A stretch of DNA of 64,000 nucleotides from Ensifer sp. Root278. GTDB taxonomy: Bacteria; Pseudomonadota; Alphaproteobacteria; Rhizobiales; Rhizobiaceae. A model generated the notes under the pieces. The model did not search any database. It was not told the origin of the DNA and was given only the letters and a program-made list of their open reading frames with translations. The translations under genes and the position numbers were made by a program. The stretch spans positions 22,939-86,938 of the forward strand of contig NZ_LMJJ01000041.1 in the NCBI RefSeq assembly GCF_001429285.1, given 5' to 3'. This document shows positions 28,536 through 36,041 of this stretch, piece after piece (position 1 is the stretch's first letter; each line of letters opens with the position of its first letter).

Positions 28536-29269
28536 GCGGCGCCGGCGTGGGGCGCCTGATCGGCGTTGGAACCGGCCCCGGCGATCCGGAGCTCTTGACG
28601 GTCAAGGCGGTGAAGGCACTGGGCGAGGCCGATGTGCTTGCCTATTTCGCCAAGGCCGGGCGCAGCGGCAACGGCCGCGCCGTGGTCGAAGGTCTGCTGA
28701 AGCCCGATCTCCTGGAGCTGCCGCTCTACTATCCGGTGACGACCGAAATCGACAAGGACGACGGCGCCTACAAGAGCCAGATCACCGATTTCTACAATGC
28801 ATCCGCCGAAGCCGTGGCGACGCATCTTCTTGCCGGGCGCACGGTCGCGGTCCTCAGCGAAGGCGATCCGCTGTTCTATGGCTCCTACATGCATCTGCAT
28901 GTACGGTTGGCCAACCGTTTCCCGGTCGAGGTAATCCCCGGCATTACCGCGATGTCCGGCTGCTGGTCGCTTGCCGGCCTGCCGTTGGTGCAGGGCGATG
29001 ATGTTCTCTCCGTGCTTCCGGGCACCATGGCCGAGGCCGAGCTTGGCCGGCGACTTGGGGACACGGAAGCCGCCGTCATCATGAAGGTCGGCCGCAACCT
29101 GCCGAAGATCCGCCGGGCGCTTGCCGCCTCGGGTCGTCTCGACCAGGCCGTCTATGTCGAGCGCGGCACGATGAAGAACGCGGCGATGACGGCGCTGGCC
29201 GACAAGGCCGATGACGAGGCGCCCTATTTCTCGCTGGTGCTCGTGCCCGGCTGGAAGGACAGGCCATGA
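28532..29269 (+). CDS. cobI: Precorrin-2 C20-methyltransferase
   Basis: Tetrapyrrole methylase of 245 residues that methylates precorrin-2 at C20. Seen are GVGTGPGDPELLTVKAVKAL at the start, VLSEGDPLFYGSYMHL and VEVIPGITAMSGCW, as in the family. The start is GTG at 28532, overlapping the cobH stop (GTGA). The end overlaps cobJ by four bases. The precise step is assigned from the overall resemblance and from gene order cobG-H-I-J, which is common in alphaproteobacteria. Confidence 0.93.
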   Translation: MSGAGVGRLIGVGTGPGDPELLTVKAVKALGEADVLAYFAKAGRSGNGRAVVEGLLKPDLLELPLYYPVTTEIDKDDGAYKSQITDFYNASAEAVATHLLAGRTVAVLSEGDPLFYGSYMHLHVRLANRFPVEVIPGITAMSGCWSLAGLPLVQGDDVLSVLPGTMAEAELGRRLGDTEAAVIMKVGRNLPKIRRALAASGRLDQAVYVERGTMKNAAMTALADKADDEAPYFSLVLVPGWKDRP

Positions 29270-30030
29270 CCGGTACGCTCTATGTGGTCGGCACCGGCCC
29301 GGGCAGCCCGAAGCAGATGACGCCGGAGACGGCGGAAGCTGTTGCGGCGGCGGAAGAGTTTTACGGCTATTTTCCCTATCTCGATCGGCTGAACCTGCGT
29401 CCCGACCAGCTGCGCGTCGCCTCCGACAATCGCGAGGAGCTCGACCGGGCACAGGTGGCGCTGACGCGGGCTGCTGCCGGCGTGAAGGTCTGCATGGTCT
29501 CCGGCGGCGATCCCGGTGTCTTTGCGATGGCGGCTGCAGTCTGCGAGGCGATCGACAAGGGGCCGGCGGAATGGAAATCGGTCGAACTGGTGATTACGCC
29601 CGGCGTGACCGCGATGCTCGCCGTCGCCGCCCGTATCGGCGCGCCGCTCGGTCATGATTTCTGCGCGATGTCTCTCTCCGACAACCTGAAGCCCTGGGAA
29701 GTCATCACCCGGCGCTTGCGGCTGGCGGCCGAAGCAGGCCTCGTCATTGCGCTCTACAATCCGATCAGCAAGGCACGCCCGTGGCAACTCGGCGAAGCCT
29801 TCGAGATCCTGCGCGGTGTGCTGCCGGCAACGGTGCCGGTCATCTTCGGCCGCGCGGCCGGACGGCCGGACGAGCGGATCGCGGTGATGCCGCTTAGCGA
29901 AGCCGATGCCAATCGCGCCGACATGGCGACCTGCGTCATCATCGGCTCTCCGGAAACCCGCATCGTCGAGCGGGATGGGCAGCCCGATCTCGTCTACACG
30001 CCGCGCTTCTATGCGGGGGCGAGCCAGTGA
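29266..30030 (+). CDS. cobJ: Precorrin-3B C17-methyltransferase
   Basis: Enzyme of 254 residues that methylates C17 and drives ring contraction. GTGPGSPKQMTPETAEAV opens the fold, followed by VSGGDPGVFAMAAAVCEA and LVITPGVTAMLAVAARIGAP. ATGA overlap with cobI. Its last 22 bases overlap the 3' end of cobK, which is encoded on the opposite strand, so the transcripts converge inside the gene block. Confidence 0.94.
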   Translation: MTGTLYVVGTGPGSPKQMTPETAEAVAAAEEFYGYFPYLDRLNLRPDQLRVASDNREELDRAQVALTRAAAGVKVCMVSGGDPGVFAMAAAVCEAIDKGPAEWKSVELVITPGVTAMLAVAARIGAPLGHDFCAMSLSDNLKPWEVITRRLRLAAEAGLVIALYNPISKARPWQLGEAFEILRGVLPATVPVIFGRAAGRPDERIAVMPLSEADANRADMATCVIIGSPETRIVERDGQPDLVYTPRFYAGASQ

Positions 30031-30764
30031 GCGATGCGGTCGAGTGCCTCGCCGCAACTGCTAACGGCGGGCACGTCCGTCGGTTTGCGCCGCTCGACCA
30101 TGATCACCTCGATGCCGAGCCGGCGCGCCGCGGCGATCTTGCCATAGGTGGCGCTGCCGCCGCTGTTCTTGGCGACGATCACGTCGATCTTCCGGCTCTC
30201 GAGCAGCACAGCCTCGTCGGCTTCCTTGAAGGGGCCGGTCGCCAGGATTGCCTCCTGGTCGGGCAGGTTAAGCGGTGGAGTGACCGGATCGACGCTGCGG
30301 ATAACGTAGCTGTGCTGCGGGGCTGCCTCGAAGTGGAAAGCCTCCTGCCTGCCGATGGCGAGGAAGACGCGCCGGCGGCGATCGCCAAGCGCGCTCACCG
30401 CTTCGACAACGCTGTCGACGGTGGTCCAGCGATCGCCGGGCAGGGGCAGCCATTCCGGTCGGCGCAGGGCAAGCAGCGGAATTCCGGTTCGTTGCGCCGC
30501 TTCCGCGGCGTTGTGCGATATGCGCGCGGCAAAGGGATGCGTGGCGTCGACCAGCAGGGCGATGTTTTCGTCGCGCAGGAAGTGCGCCAGCCCATCAGCG
30601 CCGCCGAAACCGCCGATGCGGGTCTTGACCGGCTGCGGCCGCGGGTCGGCGGTACGACCGGCAAGCGAGATTGCGGTGTCGTAGCGGGCGTCTTCGGCCA
30701 ACCGGCGCGCCAGTTCGCGCGCCTCGGTGGTGCCGCCCAATATCAGAACGCGAGGTTTTTCCAT
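30009..30764 (-). CDS. cobK: Precorrin-6A reductase
   Basis: NADPH-dependent reductase of 251 residues acting on precorrin-6A. The N-terminus VLILGGTTEARELARRLAED and VDATHPFAARISHNAAEA are characteristic. It is the only cob gene here on the minus strand. The ATG at 30764 shares two bases with the plus-strand ATG of cobL (CATG at 30762-30765). An alternative ATG at 30794 (ten more residues) has a better ribosome site, GGGGGAG, and would overlap cobL by 32 bases. It must be transcribed from a promoter inside cobL or beyond it. Confidence 0.92.
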   Translation of the reverse strand: MEKPRVLILGGTTEARELARRLAEDARYDTAISLAGRTADPRPQPVKTRIGGFGGADGLAHFLRDENIALLVDATHPFAARISHNAAEAAQRTGIPLLALRRPEWLPLPGDRWTTVDSVVEAVSALGDRRRRVFLAIGRQEAFHFEAAPQHSYVIRSVDPVTPPLNLPDQEAILATGPFKEADEAVLLESRKIDVIVAKNSGGSATYGKIAAARRLGIEVIMVERRKPTDVPAVSSCGEALDRIAHWLAPA

Positions 30765-32004
30765 GGCTGACGTGTCGAACAGCGAACCCGCCATCGTCTC
30801 CCCCTGGCTGACCGTCATCGGTATCGGTGAAGATGGTGTAGCGGGTCTCGGCGACGAGGCCAAGCGGTTGATCGCCGAGGCACCCGTCGTCTATGGCGGT
30901 CATCGCCACCTGGAGCTCGCCGCTCCCCTTATCACAGGCGAGGCTCATCATTGGCAGAGCCCGCTCGAGCGCTCGGTGGTGGAAATCGTCGGTCGCCGTG
31001 GCAGCCCCGTGGTGGTGCTTGCCTCGGGCGACCCATTCTTCTTCGGCGTCGGGGTGACGCTGGCGCGCCGTATTGCGTCTGCCGAAATCCGCACGCTCCC
31101 CGCACCGTCGTCGATCAGCCTTGCCGCCTCGCGGCTGGGCTGGGCCTTGCAGGATGCGACGCTCGTCTCGGTGCACGGACGCCCGCTCGATCTGGTGCGG
31201 CCGCATTTGCATCCGGGGGCTCGCGTGCTGACGCTGACGTCGGATGGAGCAGGTCCGCGGGACCTTGCCGAGCTGCTGGTTTCAAGCGGATTCGGTCAGT
31301 CGCGGCTGACGGTTCTGGAGGCGCTTGGTGGCGCCGGCGAACGGGTCACGACGCAAATCGCTTCGCGTTTCATGCTCGGCCTCGTGCACCCCTTGAATGT
31401 CTGCGCCATAGAGGTGACGGCCGACGAGGGCGCACGCATCCTGCCGCTTGCGGCCGGCCGCGACGACGCGCTGTTCGAGCATGACGGGCAGATCACCAAG
31501 CGCGAGGTCAGGGCTTTGACGCTGTCAGCACTGGCGCCGCGCAAGGGCGAACTGCTCTGGGATATCGGCGGCGGCTCCGGCTCGATCGGTATCGAATGGA
31601 TGCTCGCCGACCCGACCATGCGCGCGATCTCTATCGAAGTGTCGCCGGAGCGTGCGGCCCGCATCGGCCGCAATGCGACGATGTTCGGTGTGCCCGGGCT
31701 GACGGTGGTCGAAGGTGATGCGCCGGCCGCCCTTGCCGGCCTGCCGCAGCCCGATGCGATCTTCATCGGCGGCGGCGGCAGCGAAGCCGGCGTGATGGAG
31801 GCGGCGATCGCGGCGCTCGGGCCTGGTGGACGTCTGGTCGCCAACGCGGTGACAACGGACATGGAAGCGGTGCTGCTCGATCACCACGCGCGGTTCGGCG
31901 GCTCGCTGATCCGCATCGATATCGCCAGGGCCGGCCCGGTCGGCGCAATGACCGGCTGGCGGCCGGCCATGCCGGTGACCCAGTGGTCCTGGATGAAGAG
32001 CTAG
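30763..32004 (+). CDS. cobL: Precorrin-6Y C5,15-methyltransferase (decarboxylating)
   Basis: Two-domain enzyme of 413 residues. The N-terminal half (1-200) is a tetrapyrrole methylase (VIGIGEDGVAGLGDEA, LASGDPFFFGVG). The C-terminal half (about 225-413) is a Rossmann-type methyltransferase with LWDIGGGSGSIGIEWML, as in CbiT. Together they methylate C5 and C15 and remove the acetate carboxyl at C12. GAGG at 30752-30755 supports the ATG at 30763. cobE, often near this gene, is not present in the window. Confidence 0.94.
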   Translation: MADVSNSEPAIVSPWLTVIGIGEDGVAGLGDEAKRLIAEAPVVYGGHRHLELAAPLITGEAHHWQSPLERSVVEIVGRRGSPVVVLASGDPFFFGVGVTLARRIASAEIRTLPAPSSISLAASRLGWALQDATLVSVHGRPLDLVRPHLHPGARVLTLTSDGAGPRDLAELLVSSGFGQSRLTVLEALGGAGERVTTQIASRFMLGLVHPLNVCAIEVTADEGARILPLAAGRDDALFEHDGQITKREVRALTLSALAPRKGELLWDIGGGSGSIGIEWMLADPTMRAISIEVSPERAARIGRNATMFGVPGLTVVEGDAPAALAGLPQPDAIFIGGGGSEAGVMEAAIAALGPGGRLVANAVTTDMEAVLLDHHARFGGSLIRIDIARAGPVGAMTGWRPAMPVTQWSWMKS

Positions 32005-32115
32005 AGCAGTACCAGCAAAACTGCGAAGCGGTTTTGCGTCCGGGATTGCGTAAGAACAAGAGAGCGGTTCCAGCAAAAGTGTGAAGCGGATTGGCGTCCG
32101 GAACCGCGTGAAACA
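32003..32115. repeat. Two tandem RIME-like palindromic units
   Basis: Two related units fill the gap between cobL and cobM: one at about 32003-32058 (CAGCAAAACTGCGAAGCGG and GTTTTGCGTCCGG) and one at 32060-32113, bounded by GCGGTTCC and GGAACCGC. Both share the CAGCAAAA...GCGTCCGG core with the element at 19645-19688. cobM lacks a strong ribosome site after the repeat. Confidence 0.68.
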
Positions 32116-32130
32116 AAAAGAGAGCTAGAT

Positions 32131-32892
32131 ATGACGGTACATTTCATCGGCGCCGGTCCGGGTGCTGCGGACCTGATCACGGTGCGCGGTCGCGACCTGA
32201 TCGGGCGTTGCCCGGTCTGCCTCTATGCCGGCTCGATCGTTTCGCCGGAGCTGCTGCAGTATTGCCCGCCGGGTGCGCGTATCGTCGATACCGCGCCGAT
32301 GTCGCTGGACGAAATCGAGGCGGAATATGTGAAGGCAGCTGCCGAAGGCCTCGACGTGGCGCGGCTCCATTCTGGCGACCTCTCGGTTTGGAGTGCGGTG
32401 GCCGAGCAGATCCGGAGACTGGAGAAGCACGGCATCGCCTACACGATGACGCCGGGCGTGCCGTCTTTTGCGGCGGCGGCCGCAGCGCTCGGGCGCGAAT
32501 TGACCATTCCGGCGGTGGCTCAAAGCTTGGTGCTGACCCGCGTCTCCGGCCGTGCCTCGCCGATGCCGAACAGCGAAACGCTTTCCGCCTTCGGCGCCAC
32601 CGGCGCGACGCTGGCGATCCATCTCGCCATCCACGCGCTCCAGCAGGTGGTCGAGGAACTGACGCCGCTTTATGGCGCCGATTGCCCTGTTGCTATCGTC
32701 GTTAAAGCCTCCTGGCCGGACGAGCGGGTGGTGCGTGGAACGCTCGGGGACATCGCCGCCAAGGTCGCGGAAGAGCCGATCGAGCGCACGGCGCTGATCT
32801 TCGTCGGCCCGGGGCTCGAAGCCTCCGATTTCCGCGAGAGTTCGCTCTACGATCCCGCCTATCAGCGACGGTTCAGGGGCCGCGGCGAATAG
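32131..32892 (+). CDS. cobM: Precorrin-4 C11-methyltransferase
   Basis: Tetrapyrrole methylase of 253 residues acting at C11 of precorrin-4. Motifs [42 protein letters not shown] and [16 protein letters not shown] match the family. It is 126 bases after cobL, separated by the repeat units, so it may still be part of the same transcript or have its own promoter. Upstream signals are poor (AGAGAG before the ATG). Last cob gene before the antiporter block, which converges on it. Confidence 0.94.
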   Translation: MTVHFIGAGPGAADLITVRGRDLIGRCPVCLYAGSIVSPELLQYCPPGARIVDTAPMSLDEIEAEYVKAAAEGLDVARLHSGDLSVWSAVAEQIRRLEKHGIAYTMTPGVPSFAAAAAALGRELTIPAVAQSLVLTRVSGRASPMPNSETLSAFGATGATLAIHLAIHALQQVVEELTPLYGADCPVAIVVKASWPDERVVRGTLGDIAAKVAEEPIERTALIFVGPGLEASDFRESSLYDPAYQRRFRGRGE

Positions 32893-32949
32893 GCCAGCGC
32901 ATTGCAGAAATTTGTTGGCGGCTTTCTGCGTCTTTGCGCAAGCTGAAAC

Positions 32950-33321
32950 CTATTCTACCGGTTCTTCGCGCGGCGGACGCTGCTTGAGCGGCACGCCGTG
33001 TTTTTCTTCCACGCGGTCGCGATAGAGTGCGGCCTGCCCGAGCAGCATCAGCGTCATCGGTGTGGTGACGAGAACGAAGACGATGATCAGGATTTCGTGG
33101 AACACCCAGCGGCTCTGCAGCACGGCGAAGCAGATGATCGAGGCTGTGCAGATCAGCAGCACGCCGCCGCTGGTTGCCAGCGTCGGCGCATGCAGCCGTT
33201 CGTAAAAGCTGGTAAACCGCAGCAGGCCGACCGAGCCGATCAGCGCTATGGCAGCGCCCAGAACGGTGAGCCCGCAGACCAGAATGGCCGCCCAGACGGG
33301 AAGGTCGGTGACATGGCTCAT
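32950..33321 (-). CDS. phaG: Cation/proton antiporter subunit G (Pha/Mrp/Mnh)
   Basis: Small membrane subunit of 123 residues with three hydrophobic segments (about 13-35, 45-65, 70-92) and the family segment GSVGLLRFTSFYERLHAPTLATSGGV. The C-terminal tail is charged (Lys/Arg/Glu-rich), as usual. It is the last gene of the antiporter operon, overlapping phaF by four bases. The complex works only with all subunits present. Confidence 0.9.
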   Translation of the reverse strand: MSHVTDLPVWAAILVCGLTVLGAAIALIGSVGLLRFTSFYERLHAPTLATSGGVLLICTASIICFAVLQSRWVFHEILIIVFVLVTTPMTLMLLGQAALYRDRVEEKHGVPLKQRPPREEPVE

Positions 33322-33599
33322 TCGATGATCTCCCCGCGCATCAGGAACTTGCCGAAGGCGATCGACGAAACGAAACCGATCAGCGCGACGATCAACGCCG
33401 ATTCGAAATAGATCGAGTTTGCCGTGCGGATGCCGAAGGTGAGCAGCATCAGCATGGCGTTGATGTAGAGCGTGTCGAGGCCGAGGATGCGATCCTGCGC
33501 GCGCGGTCCTCTCACCATGCGGTAGAAGGCGAAGGCCATAGCCAGGCCGAGCATGATCTGGGCAATCAGGATCGACCAGATGATCGTGAGTTCCATCAT
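33318..33599 (-). CDS. phaF: Cation/proton antiporter subunit F
   Basis: Membrane subunit of 93 residues with three hydrophobic segments and the conserved RMVRGPRAQDRILGLDTLYIN in its first cytoplasmic loop. Two adjacent ATGs (33599 and 33596) overlap the phaE stop; I list the first, which makes the typical ATGA coupling. A longer open frame to 33650 lies inside phaE. Confidence 0.9.
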   Translation of the reverse strand: MMELTIIWSILIAQIMLGLAMAFAFYRMVRGPRAQDRILGLDTLYINAMLMLLTFGIRTANSIYFESALIVALIGFVSSIAFGKFLMRGEIIE

Positions 33600-34081
33600 C
33601 CGAATATCTCCTTCAAGGCGGCCTCGTAGCGCTTGACCGTATCGATCCAAACGCGCTCGTTCTCCATGTCGAGCACATGGAAGAGCAGGGATTTGCGCAG
33701 GCGATCGTATTCGAGCCAGGCCGTTCCCGGCGTCGCCGTCATGACGCAGGCGAGCAGCGCCAGGGCATTTTCGTCATCGAGATCGATATCGACGGTCAGG
33801 AAGCCGGAATTCGGCGGTCTGCGTCGGCCCCTTAGAATGACGGCAGCGACGGCCAGGTTGGATCGGATGATGTCGAGCGCAATGGTAAAGCCGAAACGCA
33901 GCATCAGCAGGACCCGCCGCGGGTGCGAACGGGCGAGACCGAGCTTGAGCGTCACCCAGCCGAGACCGGTGGCGAGCACGGAACCCATGAGGATCGTGCC
34001 GGGGGCGACCGACTGATTGAGCAGCAGCCAGATGGCGAGCAAACCCGCCGAAAGAAGCGGGTAGGGAAACCAGGTGCGCAT
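33596..34081 (-). CDS. phaE: Cation/proton antiporter subunit E
   Basis: Subunit of 161 residues with two or three N-terminal membrane segments and a cytoplasmic domain containing LTCVMTATPGTAW-like text (here LACVMTATPGTAWLEYD) and LLFHVLDMENERVWI. It overlaps phaF by four bases and is three bases from phaD. Role within the complex is structural or regulatory according to work on Mrp homologues. Confidence 0.9.
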   Translation of the reverse strand: MRTWFPYPLLSAGLLAIWLLLNQSVAPGTILMGSVLATGLGWVTLKLGLARSHPRRVLLMLRFGFTIALDIIRSNLAVAAVILRGRRRPPNSGFLTVDIDLDDENALALLACVMTATPGTAWLEYDRLRKSLLFHVLDMENERVWIDTVKRYEAALKEIFG

Positions 34082-34084
34082 CGG

Positions 34085-35701
34085 CTATTGCCCTCCCGCC
34101 CGCGGTGCGGTGAGTACGCGTTCTGCATAGCCTGCCGGGTTCAGAAGCGAGTCCGCCGTCGCCTGCATGTAGCGCATCGTCGGGCCGGCCTGCACGCTGA
34201 GGTATATGCAGGTGGCGAGCAACACGACGACGGGTGTGATCTCGATGACGACCACCCGCGGCACGGTGTTTTCAATCGACGCCCAGAAAGTGCGGATGCC
34301 GACGCGGTTCATGGCGATCATCGCGGCGAGACCGGAGACGATCAAGAGGGTGACATAGGTCCAGTCGGCTGCGGAAATCGCCGGAGTGGCTTCGGCTCCC
34401 GACAGGCCGAAAAGACCGCCGAGGATCGCGAATTTGGCGACGAAGCCGGAGAGCGGCGGCAGGCCGGCGAGCAGCAGGGCGCAAAGGCAGAAGCAGAGGC
34501 CGAGGATCGCCATGGTGCCGGGGATCGCGGCGCCGACCACTTCTTCCTCCTCGTCCTCGTCGGCATCGCCGTAGGCTTCCATCGTCACCGCCAGAACGTC
34601 GGCGCCGGCGTCACGGCCACGCTCGACCAGTTCGATCAAGAGGAAAAAGGCGGAGATCGTCAGTGTCGAGCTGACGAGATAGAACAGCGCGCCGGCAATC
34701 ATGCTCGGATGGCCGAGGCCGATTGCGGCGAGCAGGGTGCCGGAAGAAACGAGCACCGAATAGGCGGCCAGACGGCCCATTGCCTGGGAGGCCAGCACGC
34801 CGATCGCGCCGAAGGCGATTGTCAGCAGGCCACCCAGAAGCAGGATCGGTTGGCCGAAGCCTGCGGAAGCGCCGGCGCTGGCGCCGAAGACCAGCAGCGA
34901 AAGCCTGAGGATGACGTAAATGCCGACCTTGGTCAGGATCGCGAAGACGGCGGCCACCGGCGGTGTCGCGGCCGAATAGGCTGTCGGCAGCCAGAAGCTC
35001 AAGGGCCACATGCCGGCCTTCACCAGGAAGGCGACGCCGAGCACGCCCGCTCCGACCTCAACCATCTGGCGGTCATCCGGCGAGAGCGTCGCCAGTTTCA
35101 TCGACAGATCGGCCATGTTGAGCGTGCCGGTCGCGCCATAGATCAGGCTGACGCCGATCAGGAAGAGCGATGAGGCAGCGAGGTTGATAGCAACGTAATG
35201 CAGGCCCGCCTTGACGCGGAGCGGCCCGGAGCCGTGCAGCAGCAGGCCGTAGGATGCCGCCAGCATCATCTCGAAGAAGACGAAGAGGTTGAAGAGGTCG
35301 CCGGTCAGGAACGAGCCGTTGAGACCGGCGATCAGCAGCTGGACCAGCGAATGGAAGTGGTGGCCGGCCGTGTGCCAGCGCGCGATCGAATAGGCCTGGG
35401 CGGCAAGCGCCAGTCCGCTCGTCAGGCACAGCATCAGCGCCGACAGGCGGTCGAGCACCAGCACGATCCCGAAGGGCGCCGGCCAGTTGCCGAGTTGATA
35501 GACGCCGCTGCCGGCGGGGGCGCCGTCTAACGAGGCGATGCGCATCAGCACCATCGAGAGGATGAAAAGCGCGAGCGTCGAGACGAAGCCCATCACGCCC
35601 TTCAGCATGCGGTTGCGCTCGTCGATCGGGATCATCGCGGCACCGACCATCAGCGGCAGCAGGATCGGCAGAATCAGCAGGTGGTGCACCCAGTTAGTCA
35701 T
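34085..35701 (-). CDS. phaD: Cation/proton antiporter subunit D
   Basis: Large membrane subunit of 538 residues related to NuoM/NuoN, with about 14 membrane segments. The conserved proton-path block FFEMMLAASYGLLLHG (with the key Glu) and the lysine in LVKAGMWPLSFWLPTAYSAA are present. An acidic insertion DADEDEEEE lies in a loop near residue 380 and is unusual compared with enteric homologues. It overlaps phaC by eight bases. Confidence 0.93.
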   Translation of the reverse strand: MTNWVHHLLILPILLPLMVGAAMIPIDERNRMLKGVMGFVSTLALFILSMVLMRIASLDGAPAGSGVYQLGNWPAPFGIVLVLDRLSALMLCLTSGLALAAQAYSIARWHTAGHHFHSLVQLLIAGLNGSFLTGDLFNLFVFFEMMLAASYGLLLHGSGPLRVKAGLHYVAINLAASSLFLIGVSLIYGATGTLNMADLSMKLATLSPDDRQMVEVGAGVLGVAFLVKAGMWPLSFWLPTAYSAATPPVAAVFAILTKVGIYVILRLSLLVFGASAGASAGFGQPILLLGGLLTIAFGAIGVLASQAMGRLAAYSVLVSSGTLLAAIGLGHPSMIAGALFYLVSSTLTISAFFLLIELVERGRDAGADVLAVTMEAYGDADEDEEEEVVGAAIPGTMAILGLCFCLCALLLAGLPPLSGFVAKFAILGGLFGLSGAEATPAISAADWTYVTLLIVSGLAAMIAMNRVGIRTFWASIENTVPRVVVIEITPVVVLLATCIYLSVQAGPTMRYMQATADSLLNPAGYAERVLTAPRAGGQ

Positions 35702-36041
35702 GGCGCTGCTCCCGGCCGTCGACGTGGTCGGTGCCCGTGAAGCCGCGCGAGGCGAGCAGCACGACGAGGAAGAGCGCGGTCATCGCGAAGCCGATGACGA
35801 TCGCGGTCAGGACGAGCGCCTGCGGCACCGGATCGGTATAGCGGCTGAGGTCGCCGACGCCGCCGGGTTCCAGCACCGGCGGCGCGTTCACGCGAAGACG
35901 CCCCATGCCGAAGATGAAGAGGTTGACCGCATAGGAAAGCAGCGAGAGGCCGATGATCACCTGGTAGGTGCGCGGACGCAGCAGCAGGTAGACGCCCGAT
36001 GCGGTCAGCACGCCGATCGCGACAGAGAGGATGATCTCCAT
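35694..36041 (-). CDS. phaC: Cation/proton antiporter subunit C
   Basis: Protein of 115 residues, homologous to NuoK, with three membrane segments (LSVAIGVLTASGVYLLL, VIIGLSLLSYAVNLFIF, ALVLTAIVIGFAMTALFLVV). The conserved ALVLTAIVIG stretch is diagnostic. Its start overlaps the phaAB stop by one base and its end overlaps phaD by eight. Confidence 0.92.
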   Translation of the reverse strand: MEIILSVAIGVLTASGVYLLLRPRTYQVIIGLSLLSYAVNLFIFGMGRLRVNAPPVLEPGGVGDLSRYTDPVPQALVLTAIVIGFAMTALFLVVLLASRGFTGTDHVDGREQRHD

